In this document: positions 1 to 7,357 of the stretch, piece by piece
Layout: each line of letters starts with the position of its first letter
Numbering within the stretch: the stretch's first letter is position 1
Source: a bacterium
GTDB taxonomy: Bacteria > Actinomycetota > Actinomycetes > Actinomycetales > Actinomycetaceae
Length of the DNA stretch: 17,506 nt
Direction of reading: 5' to 3'
NCBI GenBank assembly: GCA_030544165.1
Contig: JAUNRP010000013.1
Coordinates: 1-17,506, forward strand
Made by a program: the position numbers and the translations under genes
The notes under the pieces: generated by a model
Seen by the model: only the letters and a program-made list of their open reading frames with translations
The model's database searches: none
What the model was told of the DNA's origin: nothing

Positions 1-197
1 TCCACGGTGGGCTCGACGGTGGGCTCCTCCGTGGGTGCCGCGGGCTCGGTGGTGGGAGCCGGTTCAAGCGTGGGCGTGGGAGTGGGTGCCACCTCTGTGG
101 TGGGGGCGGGCGTCGGGTCCGCGGGATCGGTGGCTCCTCCGCACGCGGAGAGGAGGAGGGCCGCGGTGGCTGCTGTGGCTACAGTGAATCTACGCAT
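1..197 (-). CDS. Putative lipoprotein, N-terminal part (cut by window edge)
   Basis: Reading the minus strand from the ATG at 197 gives an open frame of 65 codons that runs off the left edge without a stop. It begins MRRFTVATAATAALLLSAC: a short basic N-region, a hydrophobic stretch, and a lipobox LSAC with the lipidated cysteine at residue 19. After the cysteine comes a Gly-Gly pair and then a low-complexity stalk rich in Pro, Thr, Glu and Ala with repeated PTE/PTP units. This is what is seen. By family knowledge it should be exported by Sec, processed by signal peptidase II and anchored to the outer face of the membrane, with the stalk spanning the wall. The functional domain lies outside the window, so no function can be given. 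A terminator separates it from rpmB on the same strand, so it probably has its own promoter, but I could not identify one. Confidence 0.75.
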   Translation of the reverse strand, partial: MRRFTVATAATAALLLSACGGATDPADPTPAPTTEVAPTPTPTLEPAPTTEPAAPTEEPTVEPTV

Positions 198-281
198 CCC
201 CCAGTGTGGGCAGATTCGGGGCACACTCGCATCCCACGAGGCTCCGAAACGCCCGTAATTCTCCGGAGGGAGAAACAGCGA

Positions 282-302
282 AGGCCGCCCGGTGGGCGGC
301 CT
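282..302 (-). terminator. Rho-independent-like terminator of rpmB
   Basis: A 9-bp perfect inverted repeat (AGGCCGCCC and GGGCGGCCT) with a 3-nt loop begins 19 bp past the rpmB stop. On the minus strand it is followed by TCGCTGTTTCTC, a weak T-rich run. The position directly after a short, highly expressed gene supports the call. The T tract is poor, as is usual in high-GC actinobacteria. Confidence 0.7.
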
Positions 303-320
303 CCTCCAGAGCGGGAGCGC

Positions 321-512
321 TCAGACGTTGCGCGTCACCTTGCCGGACTTGAGGCAGGTGGTGCACACGTTCAGGCGCTTGGGGGCGCCGTTCACGAGCG
401 CGCGCACGCGCTGGATGTTCGGGTCCCAGCGGCGGGAGGTACGCACGTGGGAGTGCGAGACGCTCTTGCCGAACCAGGGACGCTTCCCGCAGACATCGCA
501 CACGGCAGCCAT
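321..512 (-). CDS. rpmB: 50S ribosomal protein L28, zinc-binding (C+) form
   Basis: A 63-residue basic protein, the usual length for bacterial L28, part of the large ribosomal subunit. It carries the L28 pattern [18 protein letters not shown] near the N-terminus and [14 protein letters not shown] near the C-terminus. Cysteines 5, 8, 50 and 53 form two CxxC pairs, so this is the zinc-ribbon form and not the cysteine-free paralogue that Zur-regulated loci often carry. The ATG at 512 is preceded by AGGAG at a good distance (minus strand, about 521-525). The gene is divergent from the DAK2-recG block, as is common in actinobacteria. A promoter-like element and a leader hairpin lie upstream, and a terminator follows. 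Confidence 0.96.
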   Translation of the reverse strand: MAAVCDVCGKRPWFGKSVSHSHVRTSRRWDPNIQRVRALVNGAPKRLNVCTTCLKSGKVTRNV

Positions 513-540
513 TGAAAAACTCCTGAAATTGGATTGTGGA

Positions 541-556
541 GCGCGCTCATGCGCGC
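541..556 (-). promoter_or_regulatory. Hairpin in the rpmB leader
   Basis: GCGCGC, a 4-nt spacer, and GCGCGC form a 6-bp all-GC stem. It lies between the inferred rpmB transcription start (about 565) and the rpmB ribosome-binding site. Because it sits in the transcript of a ribosomal protein gene, it could be a leader structure, but 6 bp in GC-rich DNA is modest evidence. Confidence 0.35.
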
Positions 557-571
557 AGGATCAACTTCACG

Positions 572-601
572 ATGATACCCCCCGCGCGGCGGCGCTCTCA
601 A
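572..601 (-). promoter_or_regulatory. Sigma-70-type promoter of rpmB
   Basis: On the minus strand TTGAGA (601-596) and TATCAT (577-572) are separated by 18 bp, each matching the sigma-70/HrdB consensus at five of six positions. The inferred start is near 565, giving a leader of about 53 nt before the rpmB ATG. This is one of the few AT-richer stretches in the intergenic region. Confidence 0.6.
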
Positions 602-726
602 ACACTGCGAGCCCACTGCCGACGTGCGATTGCGCACACGCGGCGGCGTTCCTGGGCGATTCCCGCCACCATCTGCCTGTGGAGGCCCGCACCCGGGGCG
701 CAATTGAGGATACCCTCAACGCCAGG

Positions 727-2184
727 ATGATCGAGCACCTGGACGCCCCCCTCGCACGCCGCTGGTTCCTGGCCGCACTGGCGGAACTGGCGGCTGCCCG
801 CGCGTCCCTCGATGCCCTCAACCTGTTCCCGGTGCCGGATGCGGACACGGGATCGAACGTGGTGCGGACCCTGGCGGCCGGTGCCCGCGCCGCCCAGGAG
901 CTGCCCGATGACGCGAGCCTCGGGGATCTCGCCGGCGCGGTGGCGGAGGGCGCCCTGTGGGGGGCGCGCGGCAACTCGGGGGTGATCCTCGCCCAGTCGC
1001 TCCAGTCGATCGCCCAGACGTTTAGGGGGCTCACGGAGGCGGGGGCGGACGATCTGATCCGGGCGTTCGATGCGCTGGCCTCCGCCGCCAACTCCGCCGT
1101 GGCGGAGCCCGTGGAGGGCACCATCATCACCGTGGCCCGGGAGATCGCCGCCGCCACGGTGCACCTCCCCGCCGGAGCGGGGGTCCGGCAGGTGGTGGCG
1201 GCCGCGCTCGCCGCGGCCTACGCCGCCACCCAGGCCACCACGGACCAGCTCCCCGCGCTCCGGGGCACGGGCAAGGTGGACGCCGGGGCGGTGTGCCTGG
1301 TGCTCCTGGTGGAGTCGCTCGCCCGCGAACTGGGGGTGCCCACCACCCCGCACGAGGAGTGGTTCCCCGATCCGGGGGAGGCGCCCGTAGAGGAGGAGAT
1401 CGCCGGCTACGAGGTCATGTACCTCCTGCACGCCGATCCGCGGGAGGCCCACTCCCTGCGCCGCCACCTCACCACCGTGGGGGAGGCCGTGGTGGTGGTT
1501 CGCGGGGCCGGAGACCTCTGGCACGTGCACGTGCACCTGCCCCACCCGGAGGAGGCGCTCTCCCGCTCGCGCATGAGCCAGGTGGTGGTCCGCCGCCTCG
1601 ATTCCCCACGCCGCACGATCGGCGTGGTGGCCACCACCACCGCCCCCGGCCTGCTCGAACCGCTCGCGGAGGCGGGCGCCGTGGCCGTGCTCGGCGCCGG
1701 TCCGCGCACGATCGCCCGGGCGATCGTGGACACCGGCTCGCGGGACGTGGTGGTCCTCCCGTGCTCGCCGCAGTCCGCCCACGCCGCAGGTGCCGCCGCG
1801 GCAGACGAGGCGGTGCTCGCCGAGGACGTGGAGGTGGCCGTTGCCGCCACGGCCACCAACCTGGCCGTCTACGATGCGGCCACCCTGCTCACGCAGCGTG
1901 CCGAGGAGCTCGGGCTCGCGGCCACGGCTCGCCTTGTTGCCGCTTCCGCCGCCTCGGCCCGCCATTCCGCTGGCGGCACCGCGCCCGGAGACCTCCTTGC
2001 CGCGGCCGAGGCGCTCGCCGTCGGGGAGACGGACCTCCTCACCGTGCTGGCCGGGAGCCAGCCCGGGGCCCACGCCGCCGCCCAGCGGCTCGTGACGCTG
2101 GTGCGGGCCCGCCACCCGGAGCTCGAGGCCTACGTGATCGACGGCGGCCAGACCTCCCCGGCGCTGGAGGCGATGGCGCAGTGA
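727..2184 (+). CDS. DAK2 (dihydroxyacetone-kinase-like) domain protein, FakA/YloV-type
   Basis: A protein of 485 residues. The N-terminal DAK2/DhaL-type ATP-binding domain shows LNLFPVPDADTGSNV (residues 31-45), whose aspartates bind Mg-ATP in this family, then GARGNSGVILAQ (79-90) and a later GKVDAGAVCLVLLV. The C-terminus ends with IDGGQTSPALEA, like the conserved GGQ tail of the FakA/YloV family. In Firmicutes FakA phosphorylates fatty acids held by FakB/DegV proteins; whether this actinobacterial protein does so is inference. The ATG at 727 was chosen because it gives the expected N-terminus; the open frame upstream overlaps rpmB on the other strand and has no family features. No good Shine-Dalgarno precedes 727, so the start is the weak point. 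The stop overlaps the recG start by 4 bp. Confidence 0.88.
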   Translation: MIEHLDAPLARRWFLAALAELAAARASLDALNLFPVPDADTGSNVVRTLAAGARAAQELPDDASLGDLAGAVAEGALWGARGNSGVILAQSLQSIAQTFRGLTEAGADDLIRAFDALASAANSAVAEPVEGTIITVAREIAAATVHLPAGAGVRQVVAAALAAAYAATQATTDQLPALRGTGKVDAGAVCLVLLVESLARELGVPTTPHEEWFPDPGEAPVEEEIAGYEVMYLLHADPREAHSLRRHLTTVGEAVVVVRGAGDLWHVHVHLPHPEEALSRSRMSQVVVRRLDSPRRTIGVVATTTAPGLLEPLAEAGAVAVLGAGPRTIARAIVDTGSRDVVVLPCSPQSAHAAGAAAADEAVLAEDVEVAVAATATNLAVYDAATLLTQRAEELGLAATARLVAASAASARHSAGGTAPGDLLAAAEALAVGETDLLTVLAGSQPGAHAAAQRLVTLVRARHPELEAYVIDGGQTSPALEAMAQ

Positions 2185-4445
2185 CCACCCCCGTGTCCCC
2201 GGACTCCCTCCCGCTCCTCCAGCAGCCGCTCGATCGCGTGCTGGGGCCGAAGACCGCGAAGCCGTTCGCGCCCCTCGGGATCGTGACGGTGGGGGACCTC
2301 CTGCGCCACGCCCCCCGGCGCTACATGGAGCGGGGCGAGCTCCAGCCGCTGGGGGACTACCCGGACGGGCAGGACGTGAGCTTCCTGGGCCGCGTGGACG
2401 ATGTGAGCCTGCGGCGGATGCAGAGCAAGAGGGGCGCGATCCTCACCGCCACCGTGACGGACGGCGCCGTGGACATGTTGCTCACCTTCTTCGGCCGCGG
2501 GGAGGGGCACCTGCAGGGCCACCTGCGCAAGCTGCGGATCGGCGAGCTCGGGATCTTCTCCGGCAAGGTGGGCCACTACCGCGGCAAGGTCCAGCTCACC
2601 CACCCGGACTACGAGATGGTGGATGATCCGGACGAGCTGGACTCCACGATCGAGCGCCGCTCCAAGCCGATCCCCATGTACCCGGCCACCTCCAAACTGC
2701 CCACCTGGAAGATCGCGACCGCCGTCCAGACCGTGCTCGCCCTCCTCACCCCCGAGGACGTCCCGGAGCTCCTCCCCGCCACCGTGCGCGGGCCGGGCGG
2801 CTACCTGCCCGCGTTCGAGGCGATCCGCGCGCTCCACGTGCCCGAGTCGTTGGACGAGGCCGAGTGGGGGCGGCGCACCGCCACGTTCCAGGAGGCCTTC
2901 GTCCTCCAGGCCCTCCTGGTCCGGCGCCGCCGCGCGAACCTCGCTCTGCGGGCCACCCCCCGCCCCGGGCGGCCGGACGGCCTGCTCGCCGCCTTCGACT
3001 CCGCCCTCCCGTTCGCCCTCACCCGGGGGCAGCAGGCCGTGGGGGAGGAGCTCTCGCACGATCTCGCGGGAGAGGTCCCGATGCTCCGGCTCCTCCAGGG
3101 CGAGGTGGGCAGCGGAAAGACCGTGGTGGCACTGCGCGCCATGCTCCAGGTGGTGGACTCCGGCGGGCAGGCCGCCCTGCTCGCCCCCACCGAGGTGCTC
3201 GCCGCCCAGCACCACCGCTCGATCTCCCGCATGCTCGGTGACCTCGCGCTCGGGGGCACCCTGGTGGCGGCCGCCGAGTCCACCCAGGTGGCCCTCCTCA
3301 CCGCCTCCCTCCCGACGACGCAGCGCAGGCTGGCCCTGGCCGCTGCGGCCTCGGGGGACGCGGGAATCGTGATCGGCACCCACGCCCTGCTCTCCGAGAA
3401 CGTCCAGTTCCTCGACCTCGGACTCGTGGTGGTGGACGAGCAGCACCGGTTCGGGGTGGAACAGCGGGACAAGCTCCGCGAGCAGGGGACGCGGGTGGCC
3501 CACTCGCTCGTCATGACCGCCACCCCCATCCCGCGCACCATCGCGATGACAGTGTTCGGCGATCTCGAGCGCTCCACCCTGGGCGAGGTCCCGGCGGGCC
3601 GTGCGGAGGTGGCCACGTTCCTCATCGACTGGGAGAACGAGGCGTGGGTGGAGCGGATGTGGGCGCGCTGCGCGGAGGAGGTGCGCGGCGGCGGCCGGGT
3701 CTACGTGGTGTGCCCCCGGATCGACGCCCACGATGACGGCACCGAGGACGACGGCGAGCCGGACGAGGCGCTGCTGGACGCCCAGGGCCGCCCACTGACC
3801 GAGAAGCGGCCCCTGTCCGCGGTGCTCGATGTGGTGGACCAGCTCCGCGCCCGCCCCGAGTTCGCGGCCACCGCGGAGGCCCCCGAGATCGGGATCGGCA
3901 TGCTCCACGGGCGCATGAGCGCGGAGGCCAAGGAGCGGGTGATGACCGAGTTCGCCTCCGGGGCCACCCCCATGATCGTTGCCACCACCGTGGTGGAGGT
4001 GGGCGTGGACGTGCCCGAGGCCACCGTGATGGTGATCCTGGATGCCGACCGCTTCGGGGTCTCCCAGCTCCACCAGCTCCGCGGCCGGATCGGACGCGGG
4101 GAGCGGCCGGGCGTGTGCTTCGCGGTCTCCACCCACGTGGGGGGCGAGGGCCCCACCGCGGAGCGGCTGGCCGCCTTCGCCGCCACGCGCGACGGCTTCC
4201 GGCTCGCCGAGCACGATCTGGACCTGCGCCGGGAGGGGGACGTGCTCGGGGCCGCCCAGTCCGGCATCACCTCCTCGCTCGTGAGCCTGAGGGTCCTGCG
4301 GGACCGGGACATCATCGAGCAGGCGCACCGGGATGCCAGCGCGCTCCTGGAAGAGGATCCGGACCTCGAGGGGATGCCGGGACTGCGCGCCGAACTGGAC
4401 CGGATCGAGACCACCCGCATGGGCGAGTTCCTCGAGCGGACCTGA
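2181..4445 (+). CDS. recG: ATP-dependent DNA helicase RecG
   Basis: A 754-residue superfamily 2 helicase that remodels stalled forks and branched DNA. An N-terminal wedge/OB region precedes the helicase core. Visible motifs are Walker A GEVGSGKT (307-314), DEQH box (419-422) followed by RFGVEQRDKL, the TATPIPRT motif, MLHGRMSAEAKE, TTVVEVGVDVPEA, and motif VI QLRGRIGR (632-639). It is longer than E. coli RecG (693 residues), partly because of an acidic insertion at about 515-548. Translation starts at GTG 2181, overlapping the upstream stop by 4 bp (GTGA), which implies translational coupling. The frame stays open upstream of 2181, but that part is only a shadow of the DAK2 gene. Confidence 0.96.
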   Translation: MTTPVSPDSLPLLQQPLDRVLGPKTAKPFAPLGIVTVGDLLRHAPRRYMERGELQPLGDYPDGQDVSFLGRVDDVSLRRMQSKRGAILTATVTDGAVDMLLTFFGRGEGHLQGHLRKLRIGELGIFSGKVGHYRGKVQLTHPDYEMVDDPDELDSTIERRSKPIPMYPATSKLPTWKIATAVQTVLALLTPEDVPELLPATVRGPGGYLPAFEAIRALHVPESLDEAEWGRRTATFQEAFVLQALLVRRRRANLALRATPRPGRPDGLLAAFDSALPFALTRGQQAVGEELSHDLAGEVPMLRLLQGEVGSGKTVVALRAMLQVVDSGGQAALLAPTEVLAAQHHRSISRMLGDLALGGTLVAAAESTQVALLTASLPTTQRRLALAAAASGDAGIVIGTHALLSENVQFLDLGLVVVDEQHRFGVEQRDKLREQGTRVAHSLVMTATPIPRTIAMTVFGDLERSTLGEVPAGRAEVATFLIDWENEAWVERMWARCAEEVRGGGRVYVVCPRIDAHDDGTEDDGEPDEALLDAQGRPLTEKRPLSAVLDVVDQLRARPEFAATAEAPEIGIGMLHGRMSAEAKERVMTEFASGATPMIVATTVVEVGVDVPEATVMVILDADRFGVSQLHQLRGRIGRGERPGVCFAVSTHVGGEGPTAERLAAFAATRDGFRLAEHDLDLRREGDVLGAAQSGITSSLVSLRVLRDRDIIEQAHRDASALLEEDPDLEGMPGLRAELDRIETTRMGEFLERT

Positions 4446-4475
4446 CCCCGGCCCGCCACCTGCGAGAATGGAGCG

Positions 4476-5042
4476 GTGAGCCGAATCATCGCCGGGAGCC
4501 TGCGTGGCCGCACCCTCTCCGTCCCGAAGAACGGCACCCGTCCCACCTCGGACCGGGTGCGCGAGGCCGTCTTCTCCGCACTCGACTCCCGGGACGCGAT
4601 CCGCGGCGCCTCCGTGCTCGATCTGTACGCCGGATCCGGCGCGCTCGGGTTCGAGGCCCTCTCCCGGGGTGCCGAGTCCCTGACCGCGGTGGAGGCGGGC
4701 AAGCCCGCCGTCCAGGTCATCCGCACGAACGCGAAGGCGCTGGGGCTGCGCCCCCAGGTGGCCGCCGCCAAGGTGGCCACCTTCCTGGCCGCCGGGATCG
4801 CGCAGGTGGCCCACGCGCCGTTCTCGCTCGTCTTCATCGACCCGCCCTACGAGCTGGCCGTTGACGCAGACCTGGCGAGCCTCGCGGAGGGTGACTGGCT
4901 GGCGGAAGGCGCGCTCGTCGTCGTCGAGCGATCGGTACGGTCCCCGCGCCCCACGTTCCCGGACGGACTGGCCGAGGTCAGCGAGAAGAAGTACGGGGAC
5001 ACGGTCATCTGGATCGCCCGGGCGGCAGGCGGCGGCGAGTGA
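4476..5042 (+). CDS. rsmD: 16S rRNA (guanine(966)-N(2))-methyltransferase RsmD
   Basis: A 188-residue SAM-dependent methyltransferase that modifies G966 (E. coli numbering) of 16S rRNA during small-subunit assembly. The N-terminus has RIIAGSLRGRTL and TRPTSDRVREAVFSAL, typical of RsmD. SAM-binding motif I is VLDLYAGSGALGFEALSRGA (47-66), and the catalytic DPPY motif is at residues 122-125. The GTG start at 4476 is preceded by a GGAG sequence a few bases upstream. The gene follows recG by 30 bp and precedes coaD, an order common in actinobacteria and many other bacteria. Confidence 0.95.
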   Translation: MSRIIAGSLRGRTLSVPKNGTRPTSDRVREAVFSALDSRDAIRGASVLDLYAGSGALGFEALSRGAESLTAVEAGKPAVQVIRTNAKALGLRPQVAAAKVATFLAAGIAQVAHAPFSLVFIDPPYELAVDADLASLAEGDWLAEGALVVVERSVRSPRPTFPDGLAEVSEKKYGDTVIWIARAAGGGE

Positions 5043-5077
5043 GCGCCGCTGCAGGGAGGTCCGACTACTCTGGGGGC

Positions 5078-5578
5078 ATGACGACGCTGGCGGTGTGCCC
5101 GGGCTCGTACGACCCGATCACACTCGGACACCTGGACGTGGTGCGCAGGGCGCTGAGCGTGGCGGACTCGGTGGTGATCGCCGTGGCCCACAACCCCGCC
5201 AAGCGCTACCTGTTCTCCGTTGAGGAGAGGGTGGACCTCGCGCAGCGGTCCGTGCGGGAGGCCGGGCTCGAGCGCGTGCGCGTGGAGGCCGTGGAGGGCC
5301 TGCTGGCCTCCTACGTGGCGCAGGTGGGGGCCACCTCGATCGTGAAGGGGCTGCGCTCCTCGGCCGATTTCGAATCGGAGCGGGCGATGGCGCTGCTGAA
5401 CCGGCACATGTCCGGCGTGGAGACGTTGTTCGTGATGGGGGACCAGGGGCTCAACCACGTGGCCTCGAGCTTTGTGAAGGAGATGGCCGAGTACGGCGCG
5501 GACGTGACCGGGCTGGTCACGGACGTGGTCCGCGACGCACTCGCAGCGGCGTTCGGAGGTGGCGAGACGTGGGCGTGA
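5078..5578 (+). CDS. coaD: Phosphopantetheine adenylyltransferase (PPAT)
   Basis: A 166-residue enzyme that transfers AMP from ATP to 4'-phosphopantetheine, the penultimate step of coenzyme A synthesis. Seen are CPGSYDPITLGHLDVVRRA at the N-terminus, including the nucleotidyltransferase TxGH motif (TLGH, 15-18), KGLRSSADFESE (90-101) and ASSFVKEMA (129-137). An in-frame GTG at 5039 overlaps the rsmD stop and would add 13 residues. I prefer ATG 5078 because it places the family-typical start a few residues before the CPGS motif and gives the usual length of about 160. Confidence 0.95.
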   Translation: MTTLAVCPGSYDPITLGHLDVVRRALSVADSVVIAVAHNPAKRYLFSVEERVDLAQRSVREAGLERVRVEAVEGLLASYVAQVGATSIVKGLRSSADFESERAMALLNRHMSGVETLFVMGDQGLNHVASSFVKEMAEYGADVTGLVTDVVRDALAAAFGGGETWA

Positions 5579-6057
5579 ACCCCACCAAGGGCGAGTCCCT
5601 ACTGGAGATCCTGGACGAGGTGCGCAGCCTGATCGCGGGCGCGCGGCCCATGCCCATGAGCGCCTCGGTGCTCGTGAACAAGGCGGAGGCGCTCGCCCTG
5701 CTGGACGCGGCGCGCGAGGTGCTGCCCGCCCAGATCCAGGAGGCGGACGAGATCGTGGCGGGCGCCCAGCAGGTGGTGCAGCGCGCGAACGATCGGGCCG
5801 CCCAGCTCAGGCGCGAGGCGGAGAGCCACGCCAAGCAGCTCGTGGAGCGCGAGGCCCTCGTGGAGGCCGCGAGGGCGCGGGCCGCACAGATCGTTGCGGA
5901 GGCGGAGGCGGAGCGGGTGCGGCTCGCCGATGAGGCGAACGACTACGCGGACCGCCAGCTCGCCCAACTCGAGATCGAACTCGGGCAGATCGCCAAGCAG
6001 GTCAAGGCCGGCCGGACCGTCATCCAGGCCCGGCTCACCACGGAGGAGGACGCGTGA
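5569..6057 (+). CDS. DivIVA/SepIVA-like coiled-coil protein
   Basis: A 162-residue protein. Residues 8-25 (GESLLEILDEVRSLIAGA) resemble the N-terminal segment of this family. From about residue 50 to 145 the sequence is rich in Ala, Glu, Arg and Gln with heptad spacing and no Pro after residue 53, predicting a long coiled coil. The position between coaD and the DUF177-rnc pair matches M. tuberculosis Rv2927c, the SepIVA cell-envelope/septum protein, though this one is shorter (about 245 residues there). A role in polar growth or division is therefore inference from synteny. GTG 5569 has GGAGGT 8 bp upstream (5555-5560); the alternative GTG 5575 would leave 14 bp, so 5569 is preferred. It overlaps coaD by 10 bp. 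Confidence 0.8.
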   Translation: MGVNPTKGESLLEILDEVRSLIAGARPMPMSASVLVNKAEALALLDAAREVLPAQIQEADEIVAGAQQVVQRANDRAAQLRREAESHAKQLVEREALVEAARARAAQIVAEAEAERVRLADEANDYADRQLAQLEIELGQIAKQVKAGRTVIQARLTTEEDA

Positions 6058-6632
6058 GCGCCCCGGAGTACACCATCTCGATCCACGAACTCGCGCGGCG
6101 CGCGGGCGCCGGCAAGGACATGGTCCTCGACCTGCCCGCGCCCGCAGACATGGGCACAGAGGTGATCGGCGTGCCCGAGGGCTCACCGCTGCACCTGGAC
6201 CTGCGCGTGGAGTCCGCCAGCGACGGCGTGTACGTCTCCGGCTCCGTCACGGGCGAACTCGAGGGCCAGTGCGTGCGCTGCCTCGATCCCATCCGCGAGG
6301 AGCTGGACATGACGGTGGCCGAGCTCTACCTCTTCCCCGAATCGCTCGCCCGCGCCGAGGAGGACGGGGACGAGGAGGCCGCGGAGATGCTCACCACGGA
6401 CGGTGAGACCCTCGACCTCGAACCCATGGTGCGGGACACCGTGGTCACAGAGCTGCCCTTCCAGCCGCTGTGCCGGGCGGACTGCCCCGGGCTCTGCCCC
6501 GAGTGCGGCATCCGCATGGAGGACGCGGAGGAGGGCCACGGACACGAGGTGATCGATCCCCGCTTCGCCGCGCTCGCGGGACTGCTGGCAGAGGTGGACG
6601 TGGAGGGCGAGGACGAGGAGTCCGGCCAGTGA
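6054..6632 (+). CDS. DUF177 (YceD) family protein
   Basis: A 192-residue protein of the DUF177/YceD family, which is linked to large-subunit rRNA and ribosome biogenesis in bacteria and plant plastids. Seen are a first cysteine pair QCVRCL (C73, C76), then the family core LPFQPLCRADCPGLCPECG with C140, C144, C148 and C151, and DPRFAALAGL near the C-terminus. The cysteines suggest metal binding (inference). The GTG at 6054 overlaps the previous stop by 4 bp and has a very strong ribosome-binding site GGAGGAGGA (6042-6050). DUF177 is usually followed directly by rpmF; here the next gene, rnc, overlaps it by 4 bp and rpmF is absent. Confidence 0.93.
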   Translation: MSAPEYTISIHELARRAGAGKDMVLDLPAPADMGTEVIGVPEGSPLHLDLRVESASDGVYVSGSVTGELEGQCVRCLDPIREELDMTVAELYLFPESLARAEEDGDEEAAEMLTTDGETLDLEPMVRDTVVTELPFQPLCRADCPGLCPECGIRMEDAEEGHGHEVIDPRFAALAGLLAEVDVEGEDEESGQ

Positions 6633-7357
6633 GCGTGCCCCGCCCGCAGGCCGGGGCGGCGATCGGTGACCGGCGGGCCCTGGTGCGCCGCCTCGCCGTC
6701 GAACTGGACGAGGGCCTGCTCGAGCTCGCCCTCACCCACCGCTCCTACGCCCACGAGGCCGGCGGCATCCCCACCAACGAGCGCCTCGAGTTCCTGGGGG
6801 ACTCCGTGCTCGGCCTGGTGGTGACCGAGTACCTCTTCCGCCGCCACCCGGACGTGCCCGAGGGTGACCTCGCCAAGATGCGCGCCGCCACCGTCTCCCA
6901 GCGGGCGCTGGCCTCGATCGCGCGCGAGCTCGGGCTGGGCGGGCACATCCTGCTCGGGCGCGGCGAGGTGGTCACGCGCGGCGCGGAGAAGGACTCCATC
7001 CTCTCCGACACGCTCGAGGCGATCATCGGCGCGATCTACCTGAGCCACGGGCTCGAGGTGGCCCGCGGCATCGTGGAGCGCCTCTGTGCCCCCCTGCTCG
7101 CGGACGCGCGCCGGCTCGGCGCGTCCCTGGACTGGAAGACCACGCTCCAGGAGATCGCCACGCTGCACTCCCTACCTGCGCCGGTGTATGCGGTTCAGAG
7201 CTCCGGCCCGGACCACGATCGCACGTTCACCGCCACCGCCACGGTGGGGGAGTTCGTGGGAACCGGAGTGGGTTCGTCCAAGAAGGTGGCCGAACACGGC
7301 GCCGCCGAGGCCGCCTACGACCTCGTCACCGCCGCCTTCGCCACCGACGGCCTGTAG
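6629..7357 (+). CDS. rnc: Ribonuclease III
   Basis: A 242-residue double-strand-specific endoribonuclease for rRNA and mRNA processing. The signature NERLEFLGDSVL (50-61) holds the metal-binding E54 and D58, and the second acidic pair is in SDTLEAIIGAIYL (D127, E130). A double-stranded-RNA-binding domain follows at about 168-237 (DWKTTLQEIA, then GVGSSKKVAEHGAAEAAYD). All catalytic residues are present. The GTG at 6629 overlaps the DUF177 stop by 4 bp; a second in-frame GTG at 6635 would shorten the protein by two residues and cannot be excluded. The stop is immediately followed by the mutM ATG. Confidence 0.96.
   Translation: MSVPRPQAGAAIGDRRALVRRLAVELDEGLLELALTHRSYAHEAGGIPTNERLEFLGDSVLGLVVTEYLFRRHPDVPEGDLAKMRAATVSQRALASIARELGLGGHILLGRGEVVTRGAEKDSILSDTLEAIIGAIYLSHGLEVARGIVERLCAPLLADARRLGASLDWKTTLQEIATLHSLPAPVYAVQSSGPDHDRTFTATATVGEFVGTGVGSSKKVAEHGAAEAAYDLVTAAFATDGL

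Noticed and set aside
688..726. A promoter for the DAK2 gene using TACCCT (711-716) as -10
   Set aside because: It fits only the loose TANNNT pattern, has no -35 at the right distance, and would leave almost no leader; too weak to list.
1293..2180. Possible N-terminal extension of RecG, or a DAK2-RecG fusion
   Set aside because: The in-frame region before 2181 translates to Arg/Gly/Pro-rich sequence while the DAK2 motifs lie in another frame. The GTGA overlap at 2181 gives a normal recG start.
598..4814. Long minus-strand open frames opposite the DAK2, recG and rsmD genes
   Set aside because: Low-complexity Gly/His/Arg/Glu-rich translations, no ribosome-binding sites and no motifs; they mirror the real genes.
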